Positions 62,405 to 64,000 of a stretch of 64,000 nt of DNA are shown here, piece after piece. Under the pieces are notes generated by a model, which saw only the letters and a program-made list of their open reading frames with translations, was not told the DNA's origin and searched no databases. The translations under genes and the position numbers were made by a program. The DNA is from Rhodobacter sp. TJ_12 (lineage in GTDB: Bacteria > Pseudomonadota > Alphaproteobacteria > Rhodobacterales > Rhodobacteraceae). Every line of letters starts with the position of its first letter. Positions within the stretch are counted from its first letter, which is position 1. The stretch lies in the NCBI RefSeq assembly GCF_020023995.1, contig NZ_NRRD01000003.1, positions 188,685-252,684 on the forward strand, in the 5' to 3' direction.

Positions 62405-64000
62405 GTGCGCCCTATTTCAGTCTTTCTTGCGGTTGCTCTTGCTCTGATCACTCTGGCTTTTGGGGGAGCGGCCCATGCCGCGACTTATGCATGCAGCCCG
62501 CCGGCGTTTACGACCAATACCGACTTTCTCTCCATGAAATTGAACGGGTCCCCTGCCTGTGACCAATTTTACACTGGATCGGAAGAAATCGTCATCATTG
62601 CGGACATCAGCGGAAGCGATACTGTTTATGAGGTGGTCTTAGGAGGGGGGGTCACCGCAAGCTTTTCTGGCACTGGCTTGCAGGTGAACAGCACACAGTA
62701 CGGTTGCCCGACAGCGTCGAGCTGCAGCTTGACTGTCAGCGGCACGGCAAATTCTCAGCCCTATACTTTCACCGTAACCCGGGCAGCCGGGAGTTCGACC
62801 AACAGCCTTCCAAGTGTCGACTATGGGGCCTCTGATACGACCCCGCCGTCGGGCTATACGGTCTCGCTTGATCAAGATCCGGTCACGTCGGCGACTGAAA
62901 GCGCAGTGTCCTTCACCTTCGCGGGGGCGGAAACCGGCACGAGCTACAGCTACACGATCACCTCTTCGGGCGGCGGCACGGCGGTGACCGGCGCGGGCAC
63001 GATCAGCACGGCGGCCCAGCAGATCACGGGCATCGATGTCTCGGGGCTCGCTGACGGCACGCTGACCCTCTCGGTCACCCTGACCGACAGCGCCAGCAAC
63101 ACCGGCGCGGCGGCGACCGATACCGCCACCAAGGATGTCGCGGCGCCGTCGGGTTATACCGTCTCGCTCGATCAAGATCCGGTCACATCGGCGACTGAAA
63201 CCGCGGTGTCCTTCACCTTCGCCGGGGCGGAAACCGGCACGAGCTACAGCTACACGATTTCGTCTTCGGGCGGCGGTACGCCGGTGACCGGCGCGGGCAC
63301 GATCAGCACGGCGGCCCAGCAGATTTTGGGCATCGATGTTTCGGGGCTCGCGGACGGCACGCTGACCCTTTCGGTCACGCTGACCGACAGCGCCAGCAAT
63401 ACCGGCGCGGCGGCAACCGATACCGCCACCAAGGATGCTGCGGCGCCGTCGGGCTATACCGTCTCGCTTGATCAGGATCCGGTCACGTCGGCGACTGAAA
63501 CCGCAGTGTCCTTCACCTTCGCCGGGGCGGAAACCGGCACGAGCTACAGCTACACGATCTCTTCTTCGGGCGGCGGCACGCCGGTGACCGGGGCGGGCAC
63601 GATCAGCACGGCGGCCCAGCAGATCACGGGCATCGATGTCTCGGGGCTCGCGGACGGCACGCTGACCCTTTCGGTCACGCTGACCGACAGCGCCAGCAAT
63701 ACCGGCGCGGCGGCGACCGATACCGCCACCAAGGATGTCGCGGCGCCGTCGGGTTATACCGTCTCGCTCGATCAAGATCCGGTCACATCGGCGACTGAAA
63801 CCGCGGTGTCCTTCACCTTCGCCGGGGCGGAAACTGGCACGAGCTACAGCTATACGATCTCGTCTTCGGGCGGCGGTACGCCGGTGACCGGCGCGGGCAC
63901 GATCAGCACGGCGACGCAGCAGATCACCGGCATTGATGTCTCGGGGCTCGCTGACGGCACGCTGACCCTCTCGGTCACCCTGACCGACAGCGCGAGCAAT
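62405..64000 (+). CDS. Secreted protein of Ig-like repeats (3' partial)
   Basis: The frame starts with GTG at 62405, 7 nt after AGGAAG, and is still open at base 64000 (532 codons visible). A signal peptide (ISVFLAVALALITLAFGGA) precedes a unique domain of about 120 residues, with Cys pairs near residues 34 and 105. From residue 143 the protein repeats a 100-residue Ig-like unit (SGYTVSLDQDPVTSATETAV, FTFAGAETGTSYSYTISSS, ITGIDVSGLADGTLTLSVTL). Four copies are visible, the last one cut by the window end. It is likely a large cell-surface adhesin or matrix protein; its size and secretion route lie outside the window. Confidence 0.85.
   Translation, partial: MRPISVFLAVALALITLAFGGAAHAATYACSPPAFTTNTDFLSMKLNGSPACDQFYTGSEEIVIIADISGSDTVYEVVLGGGVTASFSGTGLQVNSTQYGCPTASSCSLTVSGTANSQPYTFTVTRAAGSSTNSLPSVDYGASDTTPPSGYTVSLDQDPVTSATESAVSFTFAGAETGTSYSYTITSSGGGTAVTGAGTISTAAQQITGIDVSGLADGTLTLSVTLTDSASNTGAAATDTATKDVAAPSGYTVSLDQDPVTSATETAVSFTFAGAETGTSYSYTISSSGGGTPVTGAGTISTAAQQILGIDVSGLADGTLTLSVTLTDSASNTGAAATDTATKDAAAPSGYTVSLDQDPVTSATETAVSFTFAGAETGTSYSYTISSSGGGTPVTGAGTISTAAQQITGIDVSGLADGTLTLSVTLTDSASNTGAAATDTATKDVAAPSGYTVSLDQDPVTSATETAVSFTFAGAETGTSYSYTISSSGGGTPVTGAGTISTATQQITGIDVSGLADGTLTLSVTLTDSASN
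62840..64000 (+). repeat. Near-identical 300-bp tandem repeats in the Ig-like gene
   Basis: The phrase gtctcgctcgatcaagatcc recurs at 300-bp intervals (62863, 63163, 63463, 63763) with few base changes between copies, so the array is recent or kept uniform by recombination. Confidence 0.9.

Noticed and set aside
62639-63775. 378-codon minus-strand frame with 100-residue repeats
   Set aside because: Its repeats simply mirror the 300-bp repeats of the plus-strand gene, which has a signal peptide, a Shine-Dalgarno and Ig-like motifs.

Overview
The window looks like chromosomal DNA from a Rhodobacterales (Rhodobacteraceae) alphaproteobacterium. It has high GC, dense operons with ATGA/TGATG overlaps, a nikKMLQO-type cobalt/nickel importer, a DUF6525-like protein, an AppA-like (BLUF plus B12/heme-binding) protein, gbcAB glycine betaine demethylation genes and a full hmu heme operon. 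This placement rests on gene content recognised by eye; no database search was made.

Layout: (1) 1-2760, the C-terminal part of a DUF11-repeat outer-membrane protein. (2) 2.8-8.8 kb, a decayed IS5-family transposase, a large unknown protein, a repeat-rich unknown protein and a metallophosphoesterase. (3) 8.9-21.1 kb, a cobalamin/metal block: cobQ, a Cys-rich small-domain protein, a degenerate BLUF/B12-binding protein, gbcAB, a Co/Ni ECF-type importer, and a COG0523 GTPase with a coupled DUF6525 gene. This block carries three convincing cobalamin riboswitches, a fourth atypical one, and tandem Zur-like operators. (4) 21.3-34.0 kb, an iron block: a feo operon that begins with homologues of the NikL and NikK importer accessories, then hmuRSTUV, a divergent heme-monooxygenase-like gene and exbB-exbD-tonB. 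(5) 34.2-45.8 kb, a phosphorelay (two membrane kinases, two single-domain receivers, an Hpt-REC-REC protein) beside a HEAT protein, a processive-type GT2 glycosyltransferase and a TPR/YaiO-like outer-membrane barrel. I read this as a signal-controlled polysaccharide synthesis and export locus. (6) 45.9-53.4 kb, a CheB-CheR fusion, a receiver, a membrane histidine kinase and a GGDEF-EAL protein. (7) 53.4-56.5 kb, a scar with a recombinase remnant and an orphan type I-E-like CRISPR repeat, then a BisC-type molybdoenzyme. (8) 56.5-60.5 kb, a ferric iron ABC importer. (9) 60.6-62.2 kb, a truncated Cas3 and a truncated antitoxin-like regulator. (10) 62.4 kb to the end, a secreted protein of near-identical 300-bp Ig-like repeats that runs off the window.

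The strongest leads are the NikL/NikK-like pair inside the feo operon, the photochemically disarmed BLUF protein behind a cobalamin riboswitch, the phosphorelay/HEAT/GT2/YaiO locus, a 15-bp palindrome shared by three iron loci, and the atypical cobalamin element in front of gbcAB.
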